64,000 nt of DNA from Lunularia cruciata. Taxonomy: Eukaryota; Streptophyta; Marchantiopsida; Lunulariales; Lunulariaceae. Under the pieces are notes generated by a model, which saw only the letters and a program-made list of their open reading frames with translations, had not been told where the DNA came from and searched no databases. Location: NCBI GenBank assembly GCA_948567375.1, contig OX419759.1, forward strand, positions 28,187,493 through 28,251,492. The letters run 5' to 3'. Below, piece by piece: positions 11,085-22,341 of this stretch (positions are counted from its first letter, which is position 1; the number at the start of each line of letters is the position of its first letter). Made by a program: the position numbers and the translations under genes.

Positions 11085-12815
11085 ATGGGAAGAGGGAAGA
11101 AGAACTCCGAATTTGCAGTGAGAAATCATGCAATTCGGAGATTAGATATAGTAGCAAGGATCGAAGTCTTGAGCGGACTTCGGATCACTTTTCTAGCATG
11201 GAACTGGAACGTAAGTTTTCCAGGATTCATGACATAAATCATCGAGAGTAAATGTCTAGATGGTCCCGAGGAAGAAGGGAAGAGAGGAAATCCGGCCTGC
11301 TGGACAGAGTCGGATTGGAGACTCGTACTCGGGAAGGAGGCAGGCTCGGAGCAAGGAGCCACGTTCTTGAGGAAAGGAGAGGTAGCCCAAGAAACGCAGG
11401 AAGTGAGAGATGCCTTCTCGTCGAAGAGGACAAAGAATGGGTATAAAGTTGAGAGCTATAAAGACCCAGTGAGGAGAGGAATTGTTAGTGCACTTATGGC
11501 CCTCTTGAAGCCAGAGAGAACTACCTATGTGATGAAACACCAAGCGGTGTTCTTTCACAAGTTATTTGCAGGAGAACCGATAAATTGGGCAAGGTGCTTT
11601 CACGGAAGAACAAGGCAGATGGTGTGGAATCTGCGGGATAAGTCGCCTCCACACTACATCGTACCATTTGCAGCCCATTTTTACCTCGGATTAAATCTGC
11701 TCAATGTGGCGGAGCGTAATCGAATGGTGTCTCATTTCCATCCTGATTTGAGAAGAGAAGTCGACGCGGAGGAGCAGCAATACATTCTCCAAATCCGGAG
11801 CACAGACGATTACTACGCGAAGACAGGGAAGAACGTGGAGGTCATTGAAAGTACCCCGACAAAGAGGAGAACTAGGCAAGCAGAAGCCGAAGAAAACAAG
11901 AAACCTCAGAAAATGCAGAAAAATAACCCGAGGCGAGGAATGGTGGTGATTGAGTCGGAAGATGAAGACTCAGAAGGCAAAGCCGAGCTCAAGACGGAGG
12001 ACTCGGACCGTGAGGAGGAACCTGAGCTGACATTGCAAAGTGGAGATACGAGCAGTGACAATGAGGAAGGAGGAGAGATGACATCGGTACCAGCGGCTGA
12101 AGAATACGAAGAAGAAATGCAAGCCAAAGTAGAAACCAAAGACAATGCGGCGCTGGAAGATGAAGTACCAGTGTGCGAGGAGAAGAAGATCGCAGTACAG
12201 CGAGGAATTCACTCGAGACGTAAGGCAAAGTGTGAAGCAAGACCCAGTAGAGTGAAGGAAGAAGTAGAAGGAAGCTCGGGCAGTGAGGCATCGATTCCGA
12301 TACAAAGACTCCAGAGAAGAAGGCGAGTATCGGGAGAACACGAGGAAAGAAGAGAGACCACTCCGCGAGAGGACGAAGTTGTCAGTAATGGAGTAGATTA
12401 CCTGCAGATGGTAGTATGCCCGCTGTTGGTGAAGATGGAGAAGAAGAATAAGGAGATGCAGTCTACTTGTCTAGAGGTAAAGACTGTGTTGCAGGTCTTA
12501 TCAAGATTGGAAGAAGAAAACTCGGAGTTGAAGAAGAGTATAACCCGAGGAGAGGAAGAGAGAAAAGTACTGCGAGTAGAAGCAGTCGAGAGGAGTCAGG
12601 TAATCGAAGACCTGAAGAGAGAAGTGAGTTATCGAGAAGATCTTGCAAGGAAGAGTGACATCGCAAGGGAGAGACGAGTAGCGGAGCATGAAATCTTGAA
12701 GCAGCAGTTTGCTGATTCAAGAGTCGAACTCATCCATGCTATGGCGAGGGTAGCATCGAAGGATCAAGAGCTCGATCGAGTGATGGAGAGTATGGAGGAG
12801 AAGAAGCAACTCTGA
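11085..12815 (+). pseudogene. F-unit protein, copy F1, one internal stop
   Basis: The product is not recognised. The start (MGRGKK) is chosen because F2 has the same start and the same following residues. Codon 51 is TAA where F2 has GAA; after that the frame stays open to a stop at codon 577, where F2 has tryptophan. The visible layout is: a folded-looking N-terminal region to about residue 250 (with HKLFAGEPINWARCFHG); an acidic, serine-rich middle; a basic patch; then a long heptad-like helix rich in E, K and R, typical of coiled coils, from about residue 450. No enzyme motif was found. The N-terminal part faintly recalls the putative plant transposon protein domain found with some plant LTR elements; this is a weak impression. 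A structural or RNP role is only a guess. Confidence 0.6.
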
Positions 12816-14566
12816 CAGCAAGAGTTAGCTGCGAGATATAGAGAAGAAGAGAGATTACGAGACTTACTTCGTAATCAGGAAGAGAAGGTTGCACAGAAGG
12901 AGAAATAGAAGTTGCAGGTCAGGATTCTTGCGGGGACTATATCTTAGTGACAACAACTCCAAATCAAGCATGTTATATTTCGTTGGAAGCGTCTCATTCA
13001 GGGCTTTCCATTGCCACCAAAATCGCAAAGTTTGGAGGTCTGTAGAAGAAGTTAAAAGCATTTGAAGTTTCTGGAGTAGATGTACTTCGGGTCAAAGTGT
13101 CTTCGGGTCAATGTGACTTCATACTTCGTACTTCGGGTTTACATGACTTCGGGTCTAAAGACTTTACCTCAAGATGAAGATGACTAAATCAGAGGTAGCC
13201 GGACCTCGGAGTGCAGTGAGGGTGACTTTGGGAGTTTTGCCAGAGGGATCAGAGGAAGTTAGAGCAGGGAAAGAAGATAGTTAGGATACCCATGACTTCA
13301 ATTTCAATTCTGATTGTAGATATGATAGAAAGTGAAGGAGAAGTAACAGTAGTGAATAAACCTGAAGTGCAGGATCAGACAATAAGTGTCTTCGGGTTAG
13401 TAACATGAGTGATTAGAGGAAAGTGGATTACAAATTGAAGGAGTAGATAGTGTACCCATGCTTTCAATTACAATTCTTGACAATAACACAAAAGAATTAG
13501 TAAAGGAATTGATAGTAGTGAAACCCAAAGTAAGAGAGATAGGAGTGCAGGTGTGTTCGGATTTGACATTTGACACTTTAGAGAAGAGTGGGTCATGAGA
13601 TAGAGATTTAGAAGGCTTATCTTTGATAGGAATTTCATATCAAGAAAGAGAAATGTTAGAATTAGTGGAGGAATTAGGAGTTGGGAAACCCGAGGAAAGA
13701 GTAGTAGGAAGTAAGATTACTTCGGGTTCAGGGTTGAAAGCCAAGGAAGAAATAGACATCGGATCGGAGTAGAAACCGATTTGAGATTTGAAGGGGCAAA
13801 TATGAAGAGGTGCATTGTCATTTCGGATCTGCAGGTTAGAACAGTTGTTGTAGAAACAGTATAGTTGTTAGAACTGTCGATTGCTTCACTATTTAAGAGT
13901 GGCATTCGCAGTATTATGTTGTTCAGTGCTCATTATTTCTGAGAATAGATAAAGCAAAGTGATGTGAAGCAGTGCTCGTCGCTTGAGCTTGATTTCGAGT
14001 ATCAACTTTGTAATTGTGTTTGTGAGTGTTTGGAGAAATTCGAAGTGCAAGTCAGAGTGCTTGTTGGATGTTGGATTCCACAGCCTTGATCTTTGTTCTA
14101 TGTGTTTGATCCTGAGTGAAGTGCAATTGAAGCAATGCCTTGACAGATCTGAGAGGAATTGTAGTGTTGGTAGTATTCTGCATTTGTGAGTGCAGTGCGA
14201 GGTTGATGTGAAGCAATTTCAATCGAGGAAGTTGTGCCTTCAATGGAGGGGTGGAACACAATTCTGAGGCAAAGTCGTTTTGCAGTGAAGTGCCGTTTTC
14301 GGGAGAGCCTGAATCATCACAATCAAGATTGTTTGGAAAGATTTGATGGAGTTGTGATTAAGGAGTGTGAATTTGTGACAAGACTGCGAGTCAGTGCTTG
14401 TTACTCTCTTCTGGGTGTGGTTTCTACCTGAGAGACTAAAGAAGAACTCAAGAAGAACTAAAATTGTTACTTTGCTTCGTATTTGACCAATTCTGACTCG
14501 TATCTCTGCGGGAACAAACTTTACTTACCCAATTACCGCAAAAGTGATATTTGCCGCGTTGTCACA
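12816..14566 (+). other. 3' half of F1, degraded coding remnant and tail
   Basis: Up to about 12900 this matches the F2 ORF. Then 12905-13080 does not match F2 and looks replaced or inserted. Scattered segments from about 13180 to 13773 again match the C-terminal part of the F2 ORF (ending DIGSE then a stop), but the frame is broken repeatedly. The final 600 bp is non-coding and conserved with the F2 end. The octamer CTTCGGGT recurs here. Confidence 0.55.
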
Positions 14567-14571
14567 GCCTA

Positions 14572-15643
14572 CTAGTAGCACTTGCACTAGTAGCTCAAAA
14601 CAATCAACAACAAAGACTCCAAGGAAGAAGTTGGGGATGGATGACTTTTTGATCTCAAAGCAAAAATGGAACTACAATGTGTTGGAAGATGTAAGTAATC
14701 ACAAAGCTAACATCATAGTGGGCCAATTGATCACTTTGAATCCTACCTTGAGAAAGGAGCTTAAAGGTGGTTTGAGTTCTACAAGGAGCAAGAAGAAGAA
14801 GAAAGCAAAAGCTCTAGTATCAATGGGGTAGTGGATGCCAAACCAACACCATGAGATGCTTGTGAATATGCCTCCAAGATTGATGTAAGAGTGAATGGTC
14901 ACAACATCATCAAGGATGCACTTGTTGATGGAGGATCTATAGTGAATGCCATGTCAAAGAGGTTGATGAAGAAGTTGGGTATGACTCCCTTCAACATTTG
15001 TGGTTAGCATGTCAAACAAGCAACAAGTTCAACCTGTAGGGGTGATAGATAAGGTGATAGTTTCAATTATTTTAGTTCAAAATCTCATGACTTTCCAAGT
15101 TTTGATGGATTCAAGCTATGATTTACTTCTTGGGAAGCCATGGTTGAGAGAAAAATGCACAACTGATCAATAACACAAAGGGTACTTGAGGATTGGGCCA
15201 TCAAACCATAGAGTCATAGTTCCTATGACTAACACCACCAACACTTCACATTCAAATACACCATCTTCTGATTATTGGGAATCAAATTTAGAAGAAGGAG
15301 CTTCAGGTGTGGACACAAGCATGGATGAGACTTCCATGGAGGAGGGTGTATCTGAATCTAATTCAAATGTTTATCCCTTGTGTGCTATAGATTTTGCACC
15401 TAAGCTAGAGATTTTGAAGGACCTAGATAAATCACCATTGATACTTGAGGAAATAAAGAGGAGGTTATTTACCCTCAAGTATGGTCCAAATATTACCAAG
15501 GAGTAGAGAGTTACATTTGAGGAGACATTTTGCAAGTTCATCCATGTGTTTGCTTTCAGTTACAAGGGTCTAAAGGAAGTCACCTTGGAGGAGCACAAGA
15601 TAGAGGTGGAATCACATGCAAAACCAATCTGGCAAAAGCAATA
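14572..15643 (+). pseudogene. A3 gag C-terminus and protease relic
   Basis: This resumes A3 gag after F1 and continues into the protease and the acidic linker. The protease core, which reads VDGGSA in C, is seen as VDGGSI near 14920-14945. Stops and small indels occur near 14830, 15000 and 15505. The copy ends inside early pol, where the B2 LTR begins; the same pol resumes at 43706. Confidence 0.8.
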
Positions 15644-16756
15644 TGTCACGCCATTTGTAGTGTTGCATCTATATTGCTCGGACCTAGTGACCATGTGAGT
15701 TCTAGTGATAGTAGTTAGAGGCATTTTGGCAATTACTCATAGACTACTTTCCAATGGTCAGATTTTAGGTCTAGGATACTGACTTCATGGCGGGGCTCAT
15801 CATCACTTGCGCCATTTGCATCATAAGGTGTACCATCAGCAGGACCATTAGGATAAGACCTAGGTCAAAATCAGGAGTATACCCTAGAAGTGCAGCTCCA
15901 CAGAGCTCACTTCTTTGATGTTGAGCCTTTGAGTTCTTGGCTAGAGTGGACAAAAAGCCGGCAAGCATCACCTGGAGTCTCTTAGCTAGAGTGGGTGTGG
16001 CTTGACTGTAATCAATGCCCAGTTGTTGGGAAGTTATTGAGGATCAGATGAAGTATTGATCTGAGTTTGATTGATTCAAGTTGTAAATGATTGATTACAT
16101 CAGAGAAGTGTAGGTTCTTCCACAAGCAAGTTGAGTATTTGGGTCACACTATCTACCTTGGGGGACTTGGTGTTCAGTAGACCAAGGTGGAGGCTATTGC
16201 ACATATTCTTGGGCCTATAGATGTGAGCAGAGTGCGAGCATTTCTTGGGTTGGCAAACTTCTATTGCCACTATGTTAGAGGATTTAGTGGTCAGCCATTT
16301 TTAGGGATTTATGTCAAATTTTACATCAAATTTATGTCAGATTTTGTGAAGGAGTTACGTTAGATTTTGGTGAGAAGAACTTGAATCCGATCCTTGGTGA
16401 TCCTTGTAGCTAAAGAAGTAGATAGGTACTCTGATTATGTCAAATGCCAAATGGTGGCAGAGTCAGTCTTGTGTTGATTTATGAGATGGAGGGTTGTTGT
16501 TTAGCATTCTTGTGATTGGAACCCCTCCATTCTTTGATTCATGTTTGTGCACCGTGTTTGTGTGAGGTGCTCTAAATTTTGAGCATTGGTGCTCTGGTGT
16601 GCCCTTGATAGTGAGACTGGAATGATGACCAGTCAGACTATCTTTGTTTCTTTCCGGTGAGGCAAGAAGTGATGACCTACAGACCGTGAGAATGCGTGTT
16701 GGGATGGCAGGTTACAGGTCACCCTTGCCCCTAGTGTAGTTGTCTTGGTACGAGTT
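15644..16756 (+). repeat. 5' LTR of family B copy B2
   Basis: It begins TGTCACGCCATTTG, and its first 440 bp match the region starting at 43157, the paired 3' LTR. The last third contains ATTCTTGTGATTGGA and GAAGTGATGACC, shared with E1 and E2. The 3' boundary is uncertain; the best guess is a CA near 16756, before a GT-rich leader. A pol fragment interrupts it. Confidence 0.6.
16096..16295 (+). pseudogene. RT-RNase H linker fragment embedded in the B2 LTR
   Basis: About 200 bp match family B pol at 33606-33800 (GTGTAGGTTCTTCCACAAGC through GCAAACTTCTATCGCC). The fragment lies within LTR-type sequence, so it is out of place. It is absent from the corresponding position of the 3' LTR, where other sequence follows. 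Confidence 0.6.
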
Positions 16757-17386
16757 ACATTAGTGTACAATGTTCAGTTAGTTTTGGCACTTGGTGGTGC
16801 TTGGTTGGTCGTGGGACTTGGTGGTGCTTGGTTAGTGTTGGCACTTGGTGGGGTACTTGTTGTTGCAGTTTGAGGTTGCGGTTGCAGTTGTGGTTACTTT
16901 GTCACAACAGAGTTCTTTGGGGATTCCAAAGGAGGTAGCCCTATAGTATGTAGTAAGTTTACTCAAAGTGGCGCTCGATATCAGCATGTATCTCAGGTCC
17001 TAATGAGGGAGGAGATTGACTCTGAGTTGGAGTTTGACATAAGAGTTGATCCAATTGAGAGTGCACTTGTCGTGTCTGCACCGTTGTTGTGGGACATGGA
17101 CAAGATTTATGGGGCCTCCAAAGGCCCTAGGCATTACTCTGATACAGTGGGTACCATTGAGTTAGATGACTTCATCCATGAATTTGATAGTTGGTGTGAT
17201 CTGCAATAGATGTGGAACCCGACTTTGTTCACACCCTTTATGGCATGGAAGGGGTTGTTTCAGCATCTAGAGGGTTCACCAATAGATGACTACCTTGAAT
17301 TGAGGAGAGCTCATTTGGAGGAGATTGAGTTATGGAGATAGTATTGGTCTCTGAACTATATCTCTATCACTTCAAGTTCAGTGGCA
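16757..17386 (+). pseudogene. B2 leader and start of gag
   Basis: The first 240 bp are a GT-rich leader with imperfect repeats of GGCACTTGGTGG. A gag frame opens at 17003 (MREEIDSELEF) and runs 68 codons to a stop at 17209, then matches B1 gag from 17217. It is cut at 17386 by the solo LTR A4 and resumes at 29791. Function is inferred from position before the zinc-knuckle and protease part. Confidence 0.6.
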
Positions 17387-17617
17387 TGTGAGCCGGCCTG
17401 TCTCTCACTCAGGATGAACCTCAAATGGCTATCATGGTAGCACACCATGGACTAAGAAGGCAAGGAACCCAAACTCCATCATACTCCTCCAAGGCTAGCA
17501 CTCCAAGACTCAAGACATTGCTCACAAGAGAACTCAATGAGAGAGAGATAGTTGCAATGAAAGGATGATGAGTACTTCCTCACCCCTTGTTTATATACTT
17601 GTGAAATAGTTCATACC
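17387..17617 (-). repeat. solo family A LTR A4, part 1
   Basis: This is the complement of the LTR 3' end (TGTGAGCCGGCC) onward, inserted in B2 gag. The flanking bases are TGGCA here and TGCCA after part 3, a five-base duplication with one mismatch. The LTR is split by F2 at 17618. Confidence 0.85.
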
Positions 17618-18406
17618 TGTGACAACCCGGCAAATATCACTTTTGTGGTAATCGGATAAGTAAAGTTTGTTCCCGCAGAGATACAAGTCAGAAATGTCCA
17701 AATACGAAGCAAAGTAACAATTTCAGTTCTTCTTGAGTTCTTCTTTAGTCTCTCAGGTAGAAACCACACCCAAAAGAGAGTAACAAGCACTGACTCGCAG
17801 TCTTGTCACAAATTAACACTCCATAATCACAACTCCTTCAAATCTTTCCAAACAATCTTGATTGTTATGATTCAGGCTCTCCCAAAAATGGCACTTCACT
17901 GTAAAACGACTTCACCTCAGAATTGTGTTCCACCCCTCCACTGAAGGCACAACTTCCTCGATCAAAATTGCTTCACATCAACTTCACACTGCACTCACAA
18001 ATGCAAAATATTACCAACACTACAATTCCTCTCAGATCTATCAAGGCATTGCTCCGATTGCACTTCACTCAAGATCAAACACACAGAATGAAGATCAAGG
18101 CTGTGGAATCCAACATCCAACAAGCACACTGACTTGCACTTTGAATTTCTCCAAACACTCACAAACATAGACACAAAGTTGATACTCAGAATCAAGCTCA
18201 AGCGACGAGCACTGCTTCACAGCACTGTGCTTTATCTATTCTCAGAATTATGAGCACTGAACAACATTTCTCTGCGAATGCCACTCTTAAATAGTGAAGC
18301 AATCGTCAATTCTAACAACTATACCATTCTACCACAACTGTTCTAACCTACAAATCCAAAATGACAATGCACCTCTTCATATCTGCCCCTTCAAATCTCA
18401 AATCTG

Positions 18407-20761
18407 TTACCACCACGATCCGATGTCTACTTCTTCCTCGGCTTTCAAAGCCAAACCCGAAGTAATCTTACTTCCTACCACATTTCCCTCGGGTTTCATA
18501 TCTTCTACTTCTTTGACCAGATCCAGCAATTCTCTTTCCTGATCTGAAATTTCACTAGTGGGTAATCTATCTAACTCCTTAACTCCTGACCCACTCTTCT
18601 CTAATGTCTTTGATGGTAACTCTGAAGACATTTGGACTTCTATGTTATCTACTTCGGGTTTTGCTTTAACATCTTTCCAAAGTTTTTCTAACTCTATTTT
18701 CACTAAGTCTAATCTAATGGAAATGTTATCCTCTACCTCCAAAACCTTCCTATCTACACGAGTTCTTAATTTTATTAACAAGGCATTCATCTCCGTGTCC
18801 TTCGCTTGACTTCGCCTCGTCTCCTGCACCAACAACTTCAACTCGTGCAGTCATGCTTCTTCAATTCGAATGGTGGCTTCTGTACTTAACATTGCATTTA
18901 CCCGAAGGACTATCTCCTGCAATGGCTCCAATCTTGTCTTCCTTTCTCGCTCCCGATCTGCAAGCCATTCCTCTCGGTACATTGCCAGCTCTTCTTTGAA
19001 CTCGGCTTTCACCGCTTCCTTCTCTTTCTCCTTCTGTACAACTTTCTCTTCTTGATTACAAAGTAACTCTTGTAATCTCTCTTCTTCTCTATATCGCGCA
19101 GCCAACTCTTGTTGCCAGAGTTGCTTCTTCTCCTCCATACTCTCCATCACTCTATTGAACTCTTGATCCTTCGCTGCTACCCTTGCCATAGCATGGATAA
19201 GCTCTACTCTTGAATCAACAAATTGTTGCTTCAAGATTTTGTACTCTGCTACCTGTCTCTCTCTTGCGATGTCACTCTTCCTCGCAAGATCTTCTCGATA
19301 GCTCACTTCTCTCTTCAACTCCGAGTTCTCTTCTTCTAATCTTGCCACCACCTGCAATATAGTCTTTACCTCTGGACAAGTCGACTGCATCTCCTTCTTC
19401 TTTTGCTCCAACTTCACCAACAGCGGGCACACTACCTCTCGCAGGTACTCCACTCCATCACTGGCAACTTCTTCCTCCCATGGAGTGGTCTCTCTCTTCT
19501 CCTCATGTTCTCCTCATACTAGCCTTCTTCTCTGGAGTCTTCATATCGGGATTGATGCCTCACTGCCCGAGCTTCCTTCGACCTCTTCCTTCACTCTACT
19601 CGGCCCCGCCTCACACTTCACCTTTTGTCGCGAGTGAACTCCTCGCTGTACTACGATCTTCTTCTCCTCTAGCATTGGTACTTCGTCTTCCAGCGCTGCA
19701 TTGTCTTCGGCTTCTACCTCGGCTTGCACTTCTTCTTTGTATTCTTCAACCACTGGCGTCGAGGTCATTTCTCCACCATCCTCACTATCACTGCTCGTAT
19801 CTTTGCTCTGCAGTGTCAGTTCAGGTTCCTCTTCATGTTCCGAGTCCTCCGTCTTGAGCTTGGCCTCGCCTTTTGAGTCTTCATCTTCTGACTCAATTAC
19901 CACCATTCCTCGCCTTGGGTTACTTCTCTGCATCTTCCAAGGTTTCTTGTTTTCTTCGGCCTCTGCTTGCCGAGTCCTCTTCTTTGTTGGGGTACTTACT
20001 ACAACTTCTACATTTTTCCTTGTCTTCGCGTAGTAGTCGTCCGTGCTCCAGATTTGGAGAATATATTGCTGCTCCTCAACATTGACTCCCTTCCGCACAT
20101 CCGGATGGAAGTGCGACACCATCCAATTTTGCTCCGCTGAGTTCAGCAAATTGAGCCCAAGGTAGAAGTGTGCCGCAAATGGCACAATGTAATGTGGAGG
20201 CGACTGATCCCACAGATTCTACACCATCTGCCTCGTTCTCCCGTGAAAACACCTCGCCCAATTAATTGGTTCTCCTGCAAACAATTTGTGAAAGAACACC
20301 GCTTGGTGTTTCATCACATACGTCGTTCTCTCCGGCTTCAAGATTGCCATCAAAGCACTCACAATTCCTCTCTTGACAGGGTCTTTGTAACTTTCTACCT
20401 TGTACCCATTCTTCGTTCTCTTCGACGAGAAGGCATCTCTCACCTCCTGTGTTTCTTGGGCTATCTCTCCCTTCCCCAAGAACGTGGCTCCCTGCTCCGA
20501 GCCTGCCTCCTTCTTGAGTACGAGTCTCCAATCCGACTCTATCCAGCGAGCCGGATTTCCTCTCTTCCCTTCTTCCTTGAGACCATCGAGACACTTACTC
20601 TCGATGATTTCTGTCATGAATCCTAGAAAACTTACGTTCCAGTTCCATGCCAGAAAGGTGATCTGAAGTCGGCTCAAGACTTTGATCCTCGCTACTACAT
20701 CTAATCTCCGAATTGCATGATTTCTCACTGTGAATTCAAAGTTCTTCTTCCCTCCTCCCAT
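18407..20761 (-). pseudogene. F-unit protein, copy F2, one frame with three stops
   Basis: A single frame of 784 codons runs from MGGGKK to a stop after SWW, broken by nonsense codons at positions 181 (TGG to TAG by comparison with F1), 407 and 637. No frameshift is needed, so the ancestral protein was about 780 residues. Comparison with F1 gives the order: N-terminal globular part; acidic middle with E/D/S runs; basic PSRVKEEVEG segment; coiled-coil-like helix with repeated RERE/EEK patterns; and an acidic tail. F2 supplies the C-terminal 200 residues lost from F1. No homologous enzyme is recognised. Confidence 0.65.
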
Positions 20762-20918
20762 CTCTTCTGCTTTCTCATTGTCTCTCTATTTCTCTCTCAT
20801 GACTTCTCCCTTGCGCACTAACACGACTCCAACTCTATTTCCCTTTCCCCGATCACCTGCAAGACGACTCCTCAACGGCAAAGGAAAATTGCTCGACAGT
20901 TTGTCATTGCAGTTTCAA

Positions 20919-20926
20919 TTTTTATA
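20919..20926 (-). promoter_or_regulatory. TATA box of the F2 gene
   Basis: TATAAAAA on the minus strand lies about 160 bases before the F2 start codon, at the same relative position as in F1. Confidence 0.5.
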
Positions 20927-21310
20927 GAGTTGTGCTTCTTCATCTTCCATCACTTTGAGTTTCTACCGAGAAATCACACCTCCGGCATGCACCTATCACT
21001 GTCAATCAACCTTCGTGCGTATGAGCTGCCAGTTTTGAAACGGCCCCTTCTTGAATTTCTCGCCCCGATGAAAGGTTGTTAGACGGTCTTTGCCTTGGGT
21101 TGAGCTCCCCCCGATCCGAAGACACTTTACTTCGTATTGTATGCTGACAGGGCATTTCAAAGTACTTTGCCTTATGACCCAAAGTCACTTTACTTTGGGT
21201 TTCATCCCGAAGACTCTTTTCTTTGCCTTCTTCGGCCATATAGGCGCAATCTGACTTCTTTATACACTTAATCTCCTTTATTTTGAAAAAAAAAAAATGT
21301 GGGCACCATA

Positions 21311-21437
21311 GTACCAATGTTACTAATTACCGTAGTAACTCAAGTTACTAGACTAAAAGTCAAATAAGGTCAAAAAGTAGAAAGGAATATCGATTCACAT
21401 GGGTATATTCTCCTAAGCATGTGGTCTTATCTTGACC
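21311..21437 (-). repeat. solo LTR A4, part 2
   Basis: This is the middle stretch of the reversed family A LTR between F2 and element A1. It ends with GACC, duplicated at 29450-29453 after A1. Confidence 0.85.
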
Positions 21438-22129
21438 TGTAACACCCATTTGTGCATGTGTGTGGTATTGTGATATTTAGCTTGGTATTACAAGTACTTA
21501 AGAGATATTATTTATATAGAGATAAAGGATGGTTCTATATTAGTCATGGTTAGCTAAAGTTAGTCATAGCTAAGATAGAGGAGACCTTACTTTAGAGGAA
21601 GTAGAAAAGATGAGCACCACTATTTTGGATTTTAGTGTGTTGACTTGGTATTATTCCTAGGTGTTTGGCTTTGAGGAAAGACTTGAGAACTCTTGGGCCC
21701 ACAAGCCTTTTTGTTTTGGATTCTTCTTTAGTCCAAGGATAGCTCATGTGAAGGAATCCTTGACTTAGTGGTTGGGTCAAGATAAGACCACATGCTTAGG
21801 GGAATATACCCATGTGAATGGATATTCCTTTCTACTTTTTGACTTTACTTGACTTTTAGTCTAGTAACTTGAGTTACTATGGTAATTAGTAACTTTGGTA
21901 CGTAACTATTTCACAAGTATATAAACAAGGGGTGAGGAGGTACTCATCATCCTTTCATTTGCAACTATCTCTCTCTCATTGAGTTCTCTAGTGAGCAATA
22001 TCTTGAGTCTTGGAGTGTTAGCCTTGGAGGAGTATGATGGAGTTTGGGTTCCTTGCCTTCTTAGTCCATGGTGCGCTACCATAATAGCCATCAGAGGTTC
22101 ATCCTGAGTGAGAGACAGGCCGGCTCACA
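21438..22129 (+). repeat. 5' LTR of A1
   Basis: It runs from TGTAACACCC to GGCTCACA, 692 bp. A TATATAAA promoter box lies about two thirds of the way in, near 21919. Confidence 0.92.
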
Positions 22130-22133
22130 TTTT

Positions 22134-22151
22134 TGGTTCCGTTGCCGGGAC
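22134..22151 (+). other. primer binding site of A1
   Basis: TGGTTCCGTTGCCGGGAC begins four bases after the LTR. It differs at a few positions from the complement of a plant tRNA-Asp 3' end (TGGCGCCGTTGCCGGGG), the primer used by Athila/Tat elements. Assignment to tRNA-Asp is therefore likely but not exact. Confidence 0.6.
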
Positions 22152-22170
22152 CTCTCTAGAAGGCAAGATA

Positions 22171-22341
22171 ATGTTCCGCGTTCAATTCTACATTAGGCAG
22201 AAGGAGGCTATGAGAGCTCACTTGGATAGAACATTAGGAGAGGAGAGGGCTGAACTTATGTTAGAGAACCAAGATCCATTTTTATACCCTGTAGTTCATT
22301 ATGATGTCTTTGAGGTGATTTTGTACATCTTGTACACATGA
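22171..22341 (+). CDS. leader ORF of A1, 56 aa
   Basis: This is a short frame starting MFRVQFYI just after the primer site, present in A1, A2 and C. In A1 and C it ends at TGA where A2 has CGA and runs 14 codons further. It has no recognised domain. It could be a small accessory ORF, an upstream regulatory ORF, or the decayed start of a longer gene. Confidence 0.35.
   Translation: MFRVQFYIRQKEAMRAHLDRTLGEERAELMLENQDPFLYPVVHYDVFEVILYILYT

Larger units (their letters stand above)
10533..14566 (+). mobile_element. F1, 4.0-kb unit carrying a coiled-coil ORF
   Basis: The unit starts TGTGGTGCCC and ends GTTGTCACA. It is flanked by an exact five-base duplication GCCTA (10528-10532 and 14567-14571) within A3 gag. 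A second copy, F2, has the same termini in reverse order and its own near-exact duplication, so the boundaries are well supported. No direct repeats were seen at the two ends, and no RT, integrase or transposase was recognised inside. The ends read TG...CA, like an LTR. Two readings remain: a very long solo LTR with an embedded gene, or a non-autonomous DNA element with four-base inverted ends (TGTG/CACA). Base composition is visibly richer in CG and GA than the host element. Confidence 0.75.
17618..21310 (-). mobile_element. F2, second copy of the F unit
   Basis: This copy is about 3.7 kb, in reverse orientation to F1, and inserted in solo LTR A4. On the plus strand it opens TGTGACAACC and closes GGGCACCATA, where F1 predicts CACA, so one base has changed. 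The flanks are ATACC (17613-17617) and GTACC (21311-21315), a five-base duplication with one mismatch; intact family A LTRs read ACGTACCA here. Ends and insertion behaviour agree with F1. Confidence 0.75.

Noticed and set aside
11906-12341. Serine- and leucine-rich frames opposite the acidic part of the F gene
   Set aside because: They are the reverse complement of GAA/GAG-rich codons in the coiled-coil ORF and show no independent features.
15771-15971. Small frame in the B2 LTR as a gene
   Set aside because: It is antisense to the LTR, absent as an open frame in the paired 3' LTR, and without recognisable features.
21285-21300. A-rich run near the end of F2 taken as a poly(A) tail of a retrogene
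   Set aside because: It lies inside the element, before GGGCACCATA and the duplicated flank, and F1 has only a T-rich run at the same place, so it is not a terminal tail.
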